From NCBI RefSeq assembly GCF_000285535.1, contig NZ_HE610985.1, forward strand, positions 1,503,047 through 1,539,896: a stretch of DNA of 36,850 bases, given 5' to 3'. This DNA is from Bacillus timonensis (lineage in GTDB: Bacteria > Bacillota > Bacilli > Bacillales > Bacillaceae_L). Shown here in pieces: positions 24,551 to 32,907 of this stretch (within the stretch, counting starts at the first letter, position 1; each line of letters opens with the position of its first letter). The notes beneath the pieces are model-generated. The model made no database searches, was not told where the DNA came from, and was given only the letters and a program-made list of their open reading frames with translations. The position numbers and the translations under genes were made by a program.

Positions 24551-24577
24551 TAAAAAGGATGCTATCGCATCCTTTTT
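24551..24577 (-). terminator. Terminator overlapping the queG stop
   Basis: AAAAAGGATGC-TATC-GCATCCTTTTT. It implies that queG is transcribed separately from the yhbB-like gene. Confidence 0.82.
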
Positions 24578-25709
24578 AATTGGCTAACATATTTAATCCT
24601 TTTTCAATTTCTTGTAAAACTTGTTCATCCTTTTCTTTCATACTTGCTTCTTTTAAAATCTCAATAGCACTTTCATCACCAATTTTCCCAAGTGCCCATG
24701 CTGCAGTTCCCCGTAGAACTGGCCTTGGGTCCTCTTTTAGTACTTTTGTTAACTCAGGAATTGCACCCCTATCCTTGAAATGGGCAAGTGCAAGGATCGC
24801 ATTTCGTTGGATTGGCTTTTTTCCCCTCCAAGACCCTGATAATGAACCAAAGGTTTCTTTAAATTCACGATTGCTAATCGATAAAATCGGTTTTAACAAT
24901 GGCTTAACAACCTCTGGGTTTGGCTCCATTTCTTTATGGAAGTGAAAGTCAATGCCTTTATTTTTCGGACAAGCCGTTTGACAGGAATCACAACCATAAA
25001 GTCTATTTCCAATTTTCGTACGAAACTCTTCCGGTAAAAAGTCCTTCGTTTGTGTTAAGAAGCTCACACATCGCCCCGCGTTAATTTGTCCGCCTTGTAC
25101 CAAGGCCCCAGTTGGACATGCATCCAGACAAGCTCTACAGGAGCCACATTGATCCTCAATGGGTGTGTCAGGAATAAATGGGATATTCGTTATCATTTCC
25201 CCTAAATAGACATAGGAACCGAACTCAGGTGTTATGATTGCACAATTTTTTCCGCTCCATCCGATTCCAGCTCTTTCTGCTACCGCACGGTCAGATAGCT
25301 CTCCTGTATCAACCATTGATTGGATCTTGGCATCAGGTAATTTTTCTAAAATAAACGATTCCAGCCTTTGTAGTCGATTCCTTAAAACATGATGGTAATC
25401 TTCTCCCCAAGATGCCCGTGCAAACATACCACGACGTTCACTACGTGTACTTCTCGGTGCATCCTTTAGCTTTGCAGGATAGGCCAGAGCAATCGCAATA
25501 ATTGATTTAGCACCAGGTAAAAGAAGCTCTGGATTTGTTCTTTTTTCAATATCCTTCGGCTCAAAACCTGATTGATAACCTAATTCCTGTTGTCGTAATA
25601 ATCGCGACTTTAGTTCTTCGAATGGCGAAGCACTCGCAAAACCAATCTTATCGATTCCAATTGTTTTACTATATTCAACAATTTCTTGTTGAAACTGCTG
25701 TATGTCCAA
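24576..25709 (-). CDS. queG: Epoxyqueuosine reductase QueG
   Basis: Cobalamin- and Fe-S-dependent enzyme performing the last step of queuosine synthesis in tRNA. The N-terminal half binds B12 (GIDKIGFASASPFEELKSRL; DTGELSDRAVAERAGIGW). Two 4Fe-4S clusters are given by CGSCRACLDACPTGAL and CDSCQTACPKN. The C-terminus (about 290-377) adds HEAT-like repeats (AILALAHFKDRGAIPELTKV; GTAAWALGKIGDESAI). At 377 aa it is the long, HEAT-containing form typical of Bacillus YhbA. The start is TTG with a perfect AAAGGAGG upstream. Confidence 0.95.
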   Translation of the reverse strand: MDIQQFQQEIVEYSKTIGIDKIGFASASPFEELKSRLLRQQELGYQSGFEPKDIEKRTNPELLLPGAKSIIAIALAYPAKLKDAPRSTRSERRGMFARASWGEDYHHVLRNRLQRLESFILEKLPDAKIQSMVDTGELSDRAVAERAGIGWSGKNCAIITPEFGSYVYLGEMITNIPFIPDTPIEDQCGSCRACLDACPTGALVQGGQINAGRCVSFLTQTKDFLPEEFRTKIGNRLYGCDSCQTACPKNKGIDFHFHKEMEPNPEVVKPLLKPILSISNREFKETFGSLSGSWRGKKPIQRNAILALAHFKDRGAIPELTKVLKEDPRPVLRGTAAWALGKIGDESAIEILKEASMKEKDEQVLQEIEKGLNMLAN

Positions 25710-25804
25710 TTTAGAATCCTCCTTTCGTATAAAATGAGACCGTCCTATTGATAGAAGCGCTAGGATTTATGGTACACTATTTACAATAAATTTTGGAGGG
25801 ATAA

Positions 25805-26473
25805 ATGATGGAAATTAGGATTTCGTCACATTTAAAGGAACTTGTTCCCGATTTTAAAGTAGGAATCATTCGATACGATGATATCGAAGTTGGAGAATCT
25901 CCACAAATGATACGTGGTAGACTACATACCTTTCAAGAATCGCTCTTTTTTGACTTAGAGGATAAATCTGTGACAGATGTTGAAGGGATAGCAGAATGGA
26001 GAAGGATTTTCAAACTAGTTGGAACAGATCCTAATCGCTATCGTCCTTCCGTTGAATCAATCTTTCGTCGGATACAAAAGCAAAACTTTTTGAATTCCAT
26101 TCATTCTGCTGTTGACCTTACTAATTTCTTTTCAATGCAATATGAGATTCCGATGGGGATTTATGACGCAGATAAACTTGACGGGAATATTGAATTTCGA
26201 GTCGGACAAACCGATGATGAATACCAAGGGATAAACGGAAGATTAATTTCAATGCAAGATAAAATTTTATCGAGTGATGAAACTGGAGCATTTGGTAGTC
26301 CTTATGTGGATTCCGAGAGAACAGCTGTTACAGTTGAAACGAACTATGCACTTCAAATTGCGTATTTGAAACCATCTCTTGGAAATGAAAGCTGTGAGAA
26401 ATTAATGAAATCCCTCGCTTCTATGTTTACGCAAGTACACGGGGGATCAGCGGAGTCATTTCTAGTTTTGTAA
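25805..26473 (+). CDS. B3/B4 tRNA-binding domain protein
   Basis: Stand-alone B3/B4 domain, the fold used for editing in phenylalanyl-tRNA synthetase beta subunits. Typical segments are EWRRIFKLVGTDPNRYRPSVESIFRRI and VDLTNFFSMQYEIPMGIYDADKL, and GINGRLISMQDKILSSDETGAFGSP. The protein is cytoplasmic and 222 aa. The role is unproven (possible trans-editing or tRNA binding). Tandem ATGs at 25805/25808 follow GGAGGG. A TGGTACACT extended -10 lies upstream at about 25770. Confidence 0.85.
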   Translation: MMEIRISSHLKELVPDFKVGIIRYDDIEVGESPQMIRGRLHTFQESLFFDLEDKSVTDVEGIAEWRRIFKLVGTDPNRYRPSVESIFRRIQKQNFLNSIHSAVDLTNFFSMQYEIPMGIYDADKLDGNIEFRVGQTDDEYQGINGRLISMQDKILSSDETGAFGSPYVDSERTAVTVETNYALQIAYLKPSLGNESCEKLMKSLASMFTQVHGGSAESFLVL

Positions 26474-26492
26474 TAAAAAGCTTACTAAAAGG

Positions 26493-26537
26493 AAAAAACG
26501 CAACACTTCGTTTATCTGAGAAACGAAACACTGCGTT
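26493..26537 (-). terminator. Terminator of the tRNA-Gly transcript
   Basis: On the minus strand ACGCAGTGTTTCGTTT pairs with AAACGAAGTGTTGCGT (one mismatch) and is followed by TTTTTT. Confidence 0.88.
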
Positions 26538-26546
26538 ATATATGTA

Positions 26547-26620
26547 TGGAGCGGGTGATGAGAATCGAACTCACGACATCAGCTTGGAAGGCTGAGGTTT
26601 TACCATTAAACTACACCCGC
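26547..26620 (-). tRNA. tRNA-Gly, anticodon TCC
   Basis: Complete 74-nt cloverleaf with encoded CCA. The acceptor stem is GCGGGTG/CACCCGC, the D-loop is TTTAATGGTAAAA, and the anticodon arm is CTCAGCC-TTCCAAG-CTGA with anticodon TCC. The T arm is GTGAG-TTCGATT-CTCAT. It reads GGA (and wobble) glycine codons. A partial copy of its 5' half precedes it in the same transcript. Confidence 0.97.
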
Positions 26621-26660
26621 ACAGAAATATTAAGTTCATAAAGTTTGTAATACGATTATA

Positions 26661-26748
26661 GGCCTTACATGCCTCTTCCTCTGCCAGCTCGTTCATGATG
26701 TGAATCCGTCGAGGCAACTCGTAGCTATTTCACAGATGCTTTGCTCGT
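26661..26748 (-). repeat. Putative dispersed Bacillaceae repeat between the half-tRNA and tRNA-Gly
   Basis: This is more GC-rich than its surroundings. One minus-strand frame reads LRVASTDSHHERAGRGRGM, a string that I recall recurring in spurious ORFs of Bacillus genomes. That suggests a dispersed non-coding repeat and not a gene; the recollection was not checked. Confidence 0.45.
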
Positions 26749-26779
26749 GGCTGAGGTTTTACCATTAAACTACACCCGC
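26749..26779 (-). pseudogene. tRNA-Gly 5'-half pseudogene
   Basis: 31 nt identical to 26590-26620 of the functional tRNA-Gly, from the first acceptor base to the 5' strand of the anticodon stem. It stops just before the anticodon loop. It lies between the tRNA promoter and the intact tRNA, so it should be transcribed. Confidence 0.9.
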
Positions 26780-26821
26780 ATATTAAAAAGAATATTAAGT
26801 TTGTTAATGAATTATGTGAAC

Positions 26822-26850
26822 ATTATAACAAGTTTGTAAATGCAATGCAA
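26822..26850 (-). promoter_or_regulatory. Sigma-A promoter of the tRNA-Gly unit
   Basis: On the minus strand TTGCAT, 17-nt spacer, TATAAT. Transcription would enter the half-tRNA, then the spacer, then tRNA-Gly. 26851-27065 shows no gene. Confidence 0.7.
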
Positions 26851-27067
26851 GATGTTTTGTTACTTTTTGTCGAAGTTTTTTATCAACTGACTACTTGAGT
26901 TATTATATACATATTAAAATTATATTGCAATAGTAATTAAAATATTTTTTTACAGTGATTAAGTGGTTTGGGGGAAACAAGTCAGATTTAAACTTTATAG
27001 GGATAATAATATCTTTTTCGGATTGTCGAATTCACTGGCAGTCCTTTTTATTTTTCCAAAAATTATT

Positions 27068-27137
27068 TTGACTTTATAGAATAATAGGAGTAGATTTCTA
27101 TATATGTATATTCAAATAATCAGATATTCTATTATTC
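27068..27137 (+). promoter_or_regulatory. sulP promoter with candidate ArsR operator
   Basis: TTGACT (27068-27073), 17-nt spacer and TAGATT form a plausible promoter. GAATAATAG (27079-27087) and CTATTATTC (27129-27137) are a perfect 9-bp inverted repeat around it. Between them TATTCAAATAATCAGATATT resembles the TTCAAATAA half-sites of ArsR/CadC-type operators. The ArsR gene is the last of the unit. Confidence 0.4.
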
Positions 27138-27153
27138 AAAAGGAAGGATAAAC

Positions 27154-28911
27154 ATGCTACAAAAATGGGCTTTTTCAGGGAGATATAAAGGGTATTCGTT
27201 TCAATCTTTTCAAAAGGATCTAATTTCTGGTGTCGTTGTTGGTATTATTGCGATTCCTCTAGGAATGGCGTTTGCGATTGCATCAGGTGTAAAACCTGAA
27301 TATGGGATCTATACAACCATTATTGCAGGGATTCTTATTTCACTCTTTGGAGGCTCAAAGTATCAAATCGGTGGGCCAACTGGTGCGTTTATTCCGATAC
27401 TATTTGGGGTTGTAGCAACCTATGGATTTGAAAATCTATTAATTGCAGGTTTTATGGCAGGGATTATTCTGTTCTTAATGGGAATTTTCAAACTGGGATC
27501 ATTAATTAAATTTATCCCTCGTCCCGTAACAATCGGTTTTACATCCGGTATAGCGATTATTATTTTTGTGGGGCAAGTACCAAATTTTCTTGGACTCGAT
27601 AAAATTGAAAAGCACGAATTGTTTTTGGATAATATGAGAGAAATTATTCTACATATTAGAGAAATTAATGTTTATAGCATATTAACAGCTTCTATTTGTT
27701 TAGTCGTACTTTTATTAACACCAAAGTTCTTTCCAAAAATACCTGGGTCATTAATTGCTTTACTTATTTCAACAGGTATTGCAACAATTTTTTTCCCGAC
27801 TCACGTTGCTACAATCGGTTCAACATTTGGTGACATTCCTAGTAAACTACCAAGTTTTCAATTTCCTGATATAACGTTCGAACGAATCAAACAACTCATA
27901 CAACCGGCATTTGTAATTGCGATGTTAGGAGCGATTGAATCTCTTTTATCTGCGGTTGTAGCCGACGGAATGACAAACAGCAAGCATAATAGTAACCGTG
28001 AATTGGTCGGTCAAGGACTTGCAAATATGGTAACTCCTTTGTTTGGTGGTATTACTGCAACAGGTGCAATCGCAAGAACAGCAACCAATATTAAGACTGG
28101 TGCCGTTTCACCTTTTTCTGGTGTCATACATGGCGTCGTTGTTCTTCTCGTCTTACTTTTGTTCGCTCCTTATGCGTCAAAAATTCCATTAGCTAGTATG
28201 GCGCCGATTATTATGTTGGTTGCTTGGAATATGAGTGAGCGTCGTGTTTTTTATCATGTTTTAAAAACAAAAACGGAAGACTCCCTTGTATTGGTTGTCA
28301 CCTTTTTACTTACAGTATTTATGAATTTAACTGTCGCAGTCGAGGTTGGTCTGATTTTAGCAGTTGTCCTTTTTACAAAACGAATGAGTGATATAATAGT
28401 AACAGAAAAAGCGTTACCCAACCCGGATTCGAAGCACGAAAAAGTAGATAGTCGGGTTGTAACAGATTCTCATGATTGTCCACAAATTAGTATTTATAAT
28501 GTTGAAGGACCTTTATTTTTTGGAGCTGCACAGGCTTTTGAACAACAGATTATGAACTCAATCAATTACAAACCTAACGTTTTACTCCTACGGCTAGGCA
28601 AGGTCCCTTTTATGGATACAACAGGAGAGGCACGACTGGCTAGCATTGTTAAGGATTTTTCTAAGCAAGGTATTATTTTAATCTCAGGAATTAAACCACA
28701 GCCTAAAAGCGTACTTCAAAAAACGGGATTATATGAACAAATTGGGGAAGAGCATTTCTTTGAGCATACTGGCGATGCCATTGATTATGCACTAACACAG
28801 ATTCATCACAATAAATGTTTAGGTTGCAGACATTTTGTATTTAAAGAATGTCAGGCTCTATCAGGAGTCGAGAAAAATGTAGTTAAAAGGAAAAGTGTAT
28901 CCTTAAGTTAA
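27154..28911 (+). CDS. SulP-family anion transporter with STAS domain and Cys-rich tail
   Basis: A membrane transporter of the SulP/SLC26 family, for sulfate, bicarbonate or another anion. The N-terminal transport domain (about residues 15-410) has ten or more hydrophobic helices and the signature ISGVVVGIIAIPLGMAFAIA ... GIYTTIIAGILISLFGGSKYQIGGPTGAF. A STAS domain follows (about 440-550, LLLRLGKVPFMDTTGEARLAS). The final 30 residues carry NKCLGCRHFVFKECQAL, a CxxC plus Cys tail not part of the usual STAS fold. It is probably co-transcribed with the ArsR gene 19 bp downstream. Confidence 0.9.
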   Translation: MLQKWAFSGRYKGYSFQSFQKDLISGVVVGIIAIPLGMAFAIASGVKPEYGIYTTIIAGILISLFGGSKYQIGGPTGAFIPILFGVVATYGFENLLIAGFMAGIILFLMGIFKLGSLIKFIPRPVTIGFTSGIAIIIFVGQVPNFLGLDKIEKHELFLDNMREIILHIREINVYSILTASICLVVLLLTPKFFPKIPGSLIALLISTGIATIFFPTHVATIGSTFGDIPSKLPSFQFPDITFERIKQLIQPAFVIAMLGAIESLLSAVVADGMTNSKHNSNRELVGQGLANMVTPLFGGITATGAIARTATNIKTGAVSPFSGVIHGVVVLLVLLLFAPYASKIPLASMAPIIMLVAWNMSERRVFYHVLKTKTEDSLVLVVTFLLTVFMNLTVAVEVGLILAVVLFTKRMSDIIVTEKALPNPDSKHEKVDSRVVTDSHDCPQISIYNVEGPLFFGAAQAFEQQIMNSINYKPNVLLLRLGKVPFMDTTGEARLASIVKDFSKQGIILISGIKPQPKSVLQKTGLYEQIGEEHFFEHTGDAIDYALTQIHHNKCLGCRHFVFKECQALSGVEKNVVKRKSVSLS

Positions 28912-28930
28912 CAGGAAGTGAGGTAAGACA

Positions 28931-29263
28931 GTGAATCTAGAAATGCAACAATTCAAGGCTGATTTTTTTAAAGCTCTCGCACACCCGCTGCGAATTCGTA
29001 TCCTGGAGCTACTTGCCGAAGGAGATAAAAATGTGAATGAAATTCAAACTCTTATCGGAAGTGAAGGATCAGCCGTGTCCCAGCAACTAACTGTACTACG
29101 CGCAAAAAATATTGTGTATGGAACGAAAGATGGCAATCGTGTCATCTACTCACTAAGAGATCCAATGATTGTTGAGCTTCTTTCTGTGGCAAAACAAATT
29201 TTTAATAACCATCTTGTTGATACGATATCTCTTCTTGATAAATTTGGGGAAGAGGACAACTAA
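28931..29263 (+). CDS. ArsR-family transcriptional regulator
   Basis: A 110-aa winged-helix repressor. FKALAHPLRIRILELLAEGDKNVNEI and SAVSQQLTVLRAKNIVYGTKDGNRVIYSL form the helix-turn-helix and wing. It has no cysteine at all, so a CadC/ArsR-type thiolate metal site is excluded. It could sense through His/Asp residues or not sense metal. The GTG start follows GTGAGGTAAG, 19 bp after sulP, which argues for a transporter-regulator operon and autoregulation. Confidence 0.9.
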   Translation: MNLEMQQFKADFFKALAHPLRIRILELLAEGDKNVNEIQTLIGSEGSAVSQQLTVLRAKNIVYGTKDGNRVIYSLRDPMIVELLSVAKQIFNNHLVDTISLLDKFGEEDN

Positions 29264-29265
29264 TA

Positions 29266-29311
29266 GAAAAACGGCTAAAACAGTTGCAACCATTTTTAGC
29301 CGTGTTTTTTG
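29266..29311. terminator. Bidirectional terminator
   Basis: ACGGCTAAAA pairs with TTTTAGCCGT and is followed by GTTTTTTG. It separates arsR and the convergent protease gene. Confidence 0.88.
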
Positions 29312-29312
29312 T

Positions 29313-30572
29313 TTACTTCACTAGTGGGAAGCCAAATCCTGAAGCAATGTCATCACCAATTCCAGCATATTGTCCAGTTGTAATATCATTACTCTTTGCC
29401 CGATTTTGTAGTTCAGCTCTTAGTTGTTGATTTGTCATATTTGGATTTTCTGCCCAAATTTTTGCTGCTAAACCTGAAATATGAGGTGTTGCCATTGATG
29501 TACCGCTGATTGTGTTGTACGTACCGTCACTCCAAGTTGATTCAATTGCGCGTCCAGGTGCTGATAATTCTACATCTCTTTCTCCAATCACAAAATCACC
29601 AGCAGTTGATGGATTGCCTCTAGAAGAAAAGTCAGCAATTCGATATGAACCATTCTGCAACACGTTCTCTAATGCAGCTACTGCAATCGCATCATTAAGC
29701 CCACCTGGGAATCCAATCGTGTTAGGTGCTGGGCCCTCATTTCCTGCAGCTGCGACTACTAAAGCCCCGTTATTAACGGCATATGTTACAGCATCCGCAA
29801 TTAAAGAATCCTTTGAACTTGAACCTAATGACATTGAGATTACGACTTTCACTCCGTTTTTCTTACCTTCGTCTGCTGCATGACGGATAGCTGCAGCTAT
29901 ATCATCAGAATAGCCGAAACCACTGTTTCCTAGTACACGATATGCCCATAATTTTGCATCCGGTGCAACCCCATAAATACCATTTCCATTTCCACCATTT
30001 GCTAATACAGTTCCCGCTACATGTGTTCCGTGACCATTCTTATCAGTACATGATCCATTAATGATTGGGGATTTGTTTTGACTAAAGTCTTTACATTGTT
30101 CAACATTCGCTTGTAAGTCAGGGTGATTAATATTTGTACCCGTATCCAATACCGCTACTCTAATATTGTCTCCACCATCCGTCGCGGAGATAAACGGATC
30201 ATTATAAATTGCTTCGATCCCCCATGGGGTGCGGTCGGAAGGAACTGCTTCTCCACCCGCTTTTGGTTTTGCAGCAATTGAAACTTGATCAACAAGCTCT
30301 ATCTTTACATTTTTGTTTTTTAATAAGGCTTTGTACTGCTTTACATTAACCGTTGTTGAAAAACCTTTGGATTCAAAATCCCATCGTGCACCATATGCGG
30401 ACTTTAGACTTGATTTGTCGTTTTTATTTAGTGGTTGAATTAATACGCGTAGATCTTGGTCTGAGGATGAACCCTGTTCTGGAGCAGCAAACACTCCAAT
30501 TGCTAAAAGAGAGTAAAACATGGATGCAATAAGGAAAACTGATACAATCTTTGAAATTGATTTCAAAAACAT
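29313..30572 (-). CDS. Secreted subtilisin-like serine protease (S8)
   Basis: A 419-aa preproprotein. A signal peptide (about 1-30, ending GVFAAPEQ) and an I9-like propeptide (about 40-100) precede the catalytic domain. The triad is Asp143 (VAVLDTGTNINHPDL), His181 (NGHGTHVAGTV) and Ser359 (SGTSMATPHISG), with Asn278 (AAAGNEGP) as the oxyanion residue. Cys160 and Cys175 flank the His loop and could form a disulfide, which classical Bacillus subtilisins lack but some thermostable ones have. There is no C-terminal domain, and the ATG is followed by a typical KSISK leader. Monocistronic; 30573-30800 holds no other gene. Confidence 0.93.
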   Translation of the reverse strand: MFLKSISKIVSVFLIASMFYSLLAIGVFAAPEQGSSSDQDLRVLIQPLNKNDKSSLKSAYGARWDFESKGFSTTVNVKQYKALLKNKNVKIELVDQVSIAAKPKAGGEAVPSDRTPWGIEAIYNDPFISATDGGDNIRVAVLDTGTNINHPDLQANVEQCKDFSQNKSPIINGSCTDKNGHGTHVAGTVLANGGNGNGIYGVAPDAKLWAYRVLGNSGFGYSDDIAAAIRHAADEGKKNGVKVVISMSLGSSSKDSLIADAVTYAVNNGALVVAAAGNEGPAPNTIGFPGGLNDAIAVAALENVLQNGSYRIADFSSRGNPSTAGDFVIGERDVELSAPGRAIESTWSDGTYNTISGTSMATPHISGLAAKIWAENPNMTNQQLRAELQNRAKSNDITTGQYAGIGDDIASGFGFPLVK

Positions 30573-30806
30573 CCCTCATTTCTATTTATGTAGATAATGA
30601 ATGGAGTCAGTTTCGATAATCCTTATTAAAAATAGACTGAAAATGTTAGAAGAGAGATTGGCAGGAAAAAACATCTTAATGCTTAGTAAGATCACCACCC
30701 CTTTTTTCAATTTTCTGCACTTTGATTATAACGGAAATTCTCCAATCTTTATTGATTCAAAAGAACGCTTTTTATTGTAGAAAAGTCAGGGTAAATAGGA
30801 CTAATT

Positions 30807-30839
30807 CAAAAAAAAGGCAAGTTCACATTGAACTAACCT
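30807..30839 (-). terminator. Terminator of the DUF6241-like gene
   Basis: On the minus strand AAGGTTAGTTCA-ATG-TGAACTTGCCTT is followed by a run of Ts. Confidence 0.8.
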
Positions 30840-31370
30840 TTAATTTGGTAAATATTCGTCTCCAAAATTATTGATGATAAATCTTCTTTCTTCTGACTCA
30901 CTCAATAACCCATATGCTTTTCCAATGGTTCCGTTTTGATAGTCCCAAAAATAGTTATGATCGTCATCCACTCGACTGAAATCTCCATTTTTCCAGCGTT
31001 CCGCTATTGCCAAGAGGTCTTCTTTTCTAGCAAAGTTACTATTTGAAATGACGTCATAAATTTCATTAATGGTTTTAGGAATCATTGGCTTTGCGCCCCA
31101 TTTTTTATCCGCTTTAACCTTTTGATGGGTCATATGATGCATCACTTGAACCACTTCATGTTCTTCTGGTGATTGGCTTAATTTCAAATCATATGTAACT
31201 CCACCAATTTTCTTAGTTTGCTCTTTAGACTCTCTCTCATTTCCGGTTGCTTGTTCTGAAGAAGTGACTGTTTTTTGTGCATCACCGCCATCTAACATTT
31301 TATATACTCCAAATATGAGCCCTATTGTAGCACCAATTAAAAGTACAAAAATAATTATCCAGGTTTTCAT
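30840..31370 (-). CDS. Membrane-anchored protein, probably DUF6241 family
   Basis: A 176-aa protein with one N-terminal transmembrane helix (WIIIFVLLIGATIGLIFGVY), a Gln/Glu/Ser-rich linker, and an extracytoplasmic domain (about 55-176) with EVVQVMHHMTHQKVKADKKWG, MIPKTINEIYDVI and FWDYQNGTIGKAYGLLS. It resembles an uncharacterised Bacillus family that I recall as DUF6241. No catalytic motif is evident. A GGGGGG-rich ribosome site precedes the ATG. Confidence 0.7.
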   Translation of the reverse strand: MKTWIIIFVLLIGATIGLIFGVYKMLDGGDAQKTVTSSEQATGNERESKEQTKKIGGVTYDLKLSQSPEEHEVVQVMHHMTHQKVKADKKWGAKPMIPKTINEIYDVISNSNFARKEDLLAIAERWKNGDFSRVDDDHNYFWDYQNGTIGKAYGLLSESEERRFIINNFGDEYLPN

Positions 31371-31535
31371 AGTTCCCCCCCTAGAATTTTTACTAAATTC
31401 TTACTTTTTAGTATGATGTATCCATTTTACATCTTAGCATAAAATAAATCGTTATATGGTGTCTTTTGTTTGGTTAAGTATGGGAATAATAAAATTAGGT
31501 AAAAATACCTATAAACAAGTCGGAGGTATTTTTGA

Positions 31536-32384
31536 TTGAGTCTTGGTGCATGGGCTTATCTTATATTATTCGCTATTGGTGTAATAGTGTTACGTATTGC
31601 ATATCGAAAAATAAGGTCAAGCAGTCTTTTTATCCTTTATTTTACTGTCACTGGCACTACCCTTTTGTTCGATTACATCATCTATCTGTGGGGTAAAGCT
31701 TATGTTTATAAAGTAGGTGTATTGCATAATGAGTTAGACTCCCATTTAGGTGCAATGGTTAACGGTCTTGTACTTCCTTCGTTTGCTGTATTATTTGTGT
31801 TTAAGAGATGTAAATGGTACTGGAGTATTCCGTTAGCGTTATTCTTCACACTTATTGAACTCATTTTTACGAAATGGGGGATTTTTAAAACCAATTGGTG
31901 GAACCCCTTTTATACTGTTATTGGTTTAACCATTTATTTTCCTGTAGCAAGGTTATGGTGGAATCATCTAACAAAGAAATGGATTCACTTTGGAACGTTA
32001 CTACTATCATTTTATGGAATTTTTATACCTTTTCATTTTCTGCTTCATGCTGTTTTAAAAATAAGAACCTACCATATTGAGTGGATTGAACAATTGAATC
32101 GTGGTAGTTCTGCCATTACAACGCCTACTGCTCTAATTTTTGCAATTTTACTTGCCTATTTATGTATTGTTCAAGCAAGGAATGGCTGGTTTCATTTCAT
32201 CGTTGTTTGTTATATCGCATACGATTTAGTATTAAAATATGTCGGCGTAGTATCTGCTAAGCATTCTATACTTGATTCCTTTTTAAGCTTTCTAACCTTC
32301 TACCTTGGCTATCTGTTTGTAAGGTTTGCAGATAAAAAAATCAAAGACCTTTCACATAGGAAAGAAAAACCCATGCTTCGGTAG
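31536..32384 (+). CDS. Multi-pass membrane protein, CBO0543-like, unknown function
   Basis: A 282-aa protein with about eight hydrophobic helices and no soluble domain. KWGIFKTNWWNPFYTVIGL is a recurrent motif of an uncharacterised Firmicutes membrane family (CBO0543-type, from memory). The start is TTG, supported by CGGAGG at 31521-31526. The gene is divergent from the DUF6241-like gene across 165 bp. Confidence 0.75.
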   Translation: MSLGAWAYLILFAIGVIVLRIAYRKIRSSSLFILYFTVTGTTLLFDYIIYLWGKAYVYKVGVLHNELDSHLGAMVNGLVLPSFAVLFVFKRCKWYWSIPLALFFTLIELIFTKWGIFKTNWWNPFYTVIGLTIYFPVARLWWNHLTKKWIHFGTLLLSFYGIFIPFHFLLHAVLKIRTYHIEWIEQLNRGSSAITTPTALIFAILLAYLCIVQARNGWFHFIVVCYIAYDLVLKYVGVVSAKHSILDSFLSFLTFYLGYLFVRFADKKIKDLSHRKEKPMLR

Positions 32385-32405
32385 AAGCAGAAATCCCAAT
32401 ATCAG

Positions 32406-32446
32406 AATCTCCTGTCCCCATAAAAAATAGGTGGACAGGAGAAATT
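32406..32446 (+). terminator. Hairpin terminator
   Basis: TCTCCTGTCC and GGACAGGAGA form a 10-bp stem followed by AATTTTATAATTTTTT on the + strand. It lies between convergent genes. Confidence 0.65.
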
Positions 32447-32884
32447 TTATAATTTTTTCGTTAAACATATAATTCGATTGGCTTCTTGAAACCCATTATT
32501 TAAATGAAATCGTAAACTAACATTATTTTCGAGTTCAACATCGCTTGCAAACTCTTTAGAGCCATTACTCTTTGCCCACTTTTCACAAGCGGATAATAGT
32601 TGCTTAGCTACACCATTTCCCCTGAACTCTTTTGTTACAAAAATTCCTTCAAGATACCCAACTGGACTACTTTCAGTTCCCTCAACGTAATCCGTACGTA
32701 GTTGACATTGGGCAAAACCAATTGCTTCACTCTCTTCTTTAGCTAAGAAGAATACCGCATTTTTATTTTGAATTAATTCAGAGAACTCCATTTTCAGTTC
32801 ACTTTCAACATTGTCAGGCCATAATAGCAATGCAAGTCTCACAATTATTTTTATATCATTATCGGTAGCTTTTACTATTTCCAC
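32447..32884 (-). CDS. GNAT acetyltransferase, aminoglycoside 6'-N-acetyltransferase-like
   Basis: A 145-aa acetyl-CoA-dependent N-acetyltransferase. The acetyl-CoA loop is FRGNGVAKQLLSACEKWA. LRTDYVEGTESSPVGYLEGIFV and SDVELENNVSLRFHLNNGF are the segments typical of AAC(6')-type enzymes. Such chromosomal homologues do not necessarily confer resistance. The GTG start follows AGGAGGG. It lies 23 bp behind the VWA gene in the same direction, so it may be co-transcribed. Confidence 0.85.
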   Translation of the reverse strand: MEIVKATDNDIKIIVRLALLLWPDNVESELKMEFSELIQNKNAVFFLAKEESEAIGFAQCQLRTDYVEGTESSPVGYLEGIFVTKEFRGNGVAKQLLSACEKWAKSNGSKEFASDVELENNVSLRFHLNNGFQEANRIICLTKKL

Positions 32885-32907
32885 GGGACCCTCCTAAACA
32901 ATTCTTA

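Noticed and set aside
26661-26748. Protein-coding ORF reading LRVASTDSHHERAGRGRGM
   Set aside because: No start codon, no ribosome site and an in-frame stop just upstream. Treated as a non-coding repeat.
26547-26780. attL/attR of an integrated element at tRNA-Gly
   Set aside because: The duplicated part is the 5' half and the interval is only about 130 bp. No integrase or cargo is present, though an old excision scar is not excluded.
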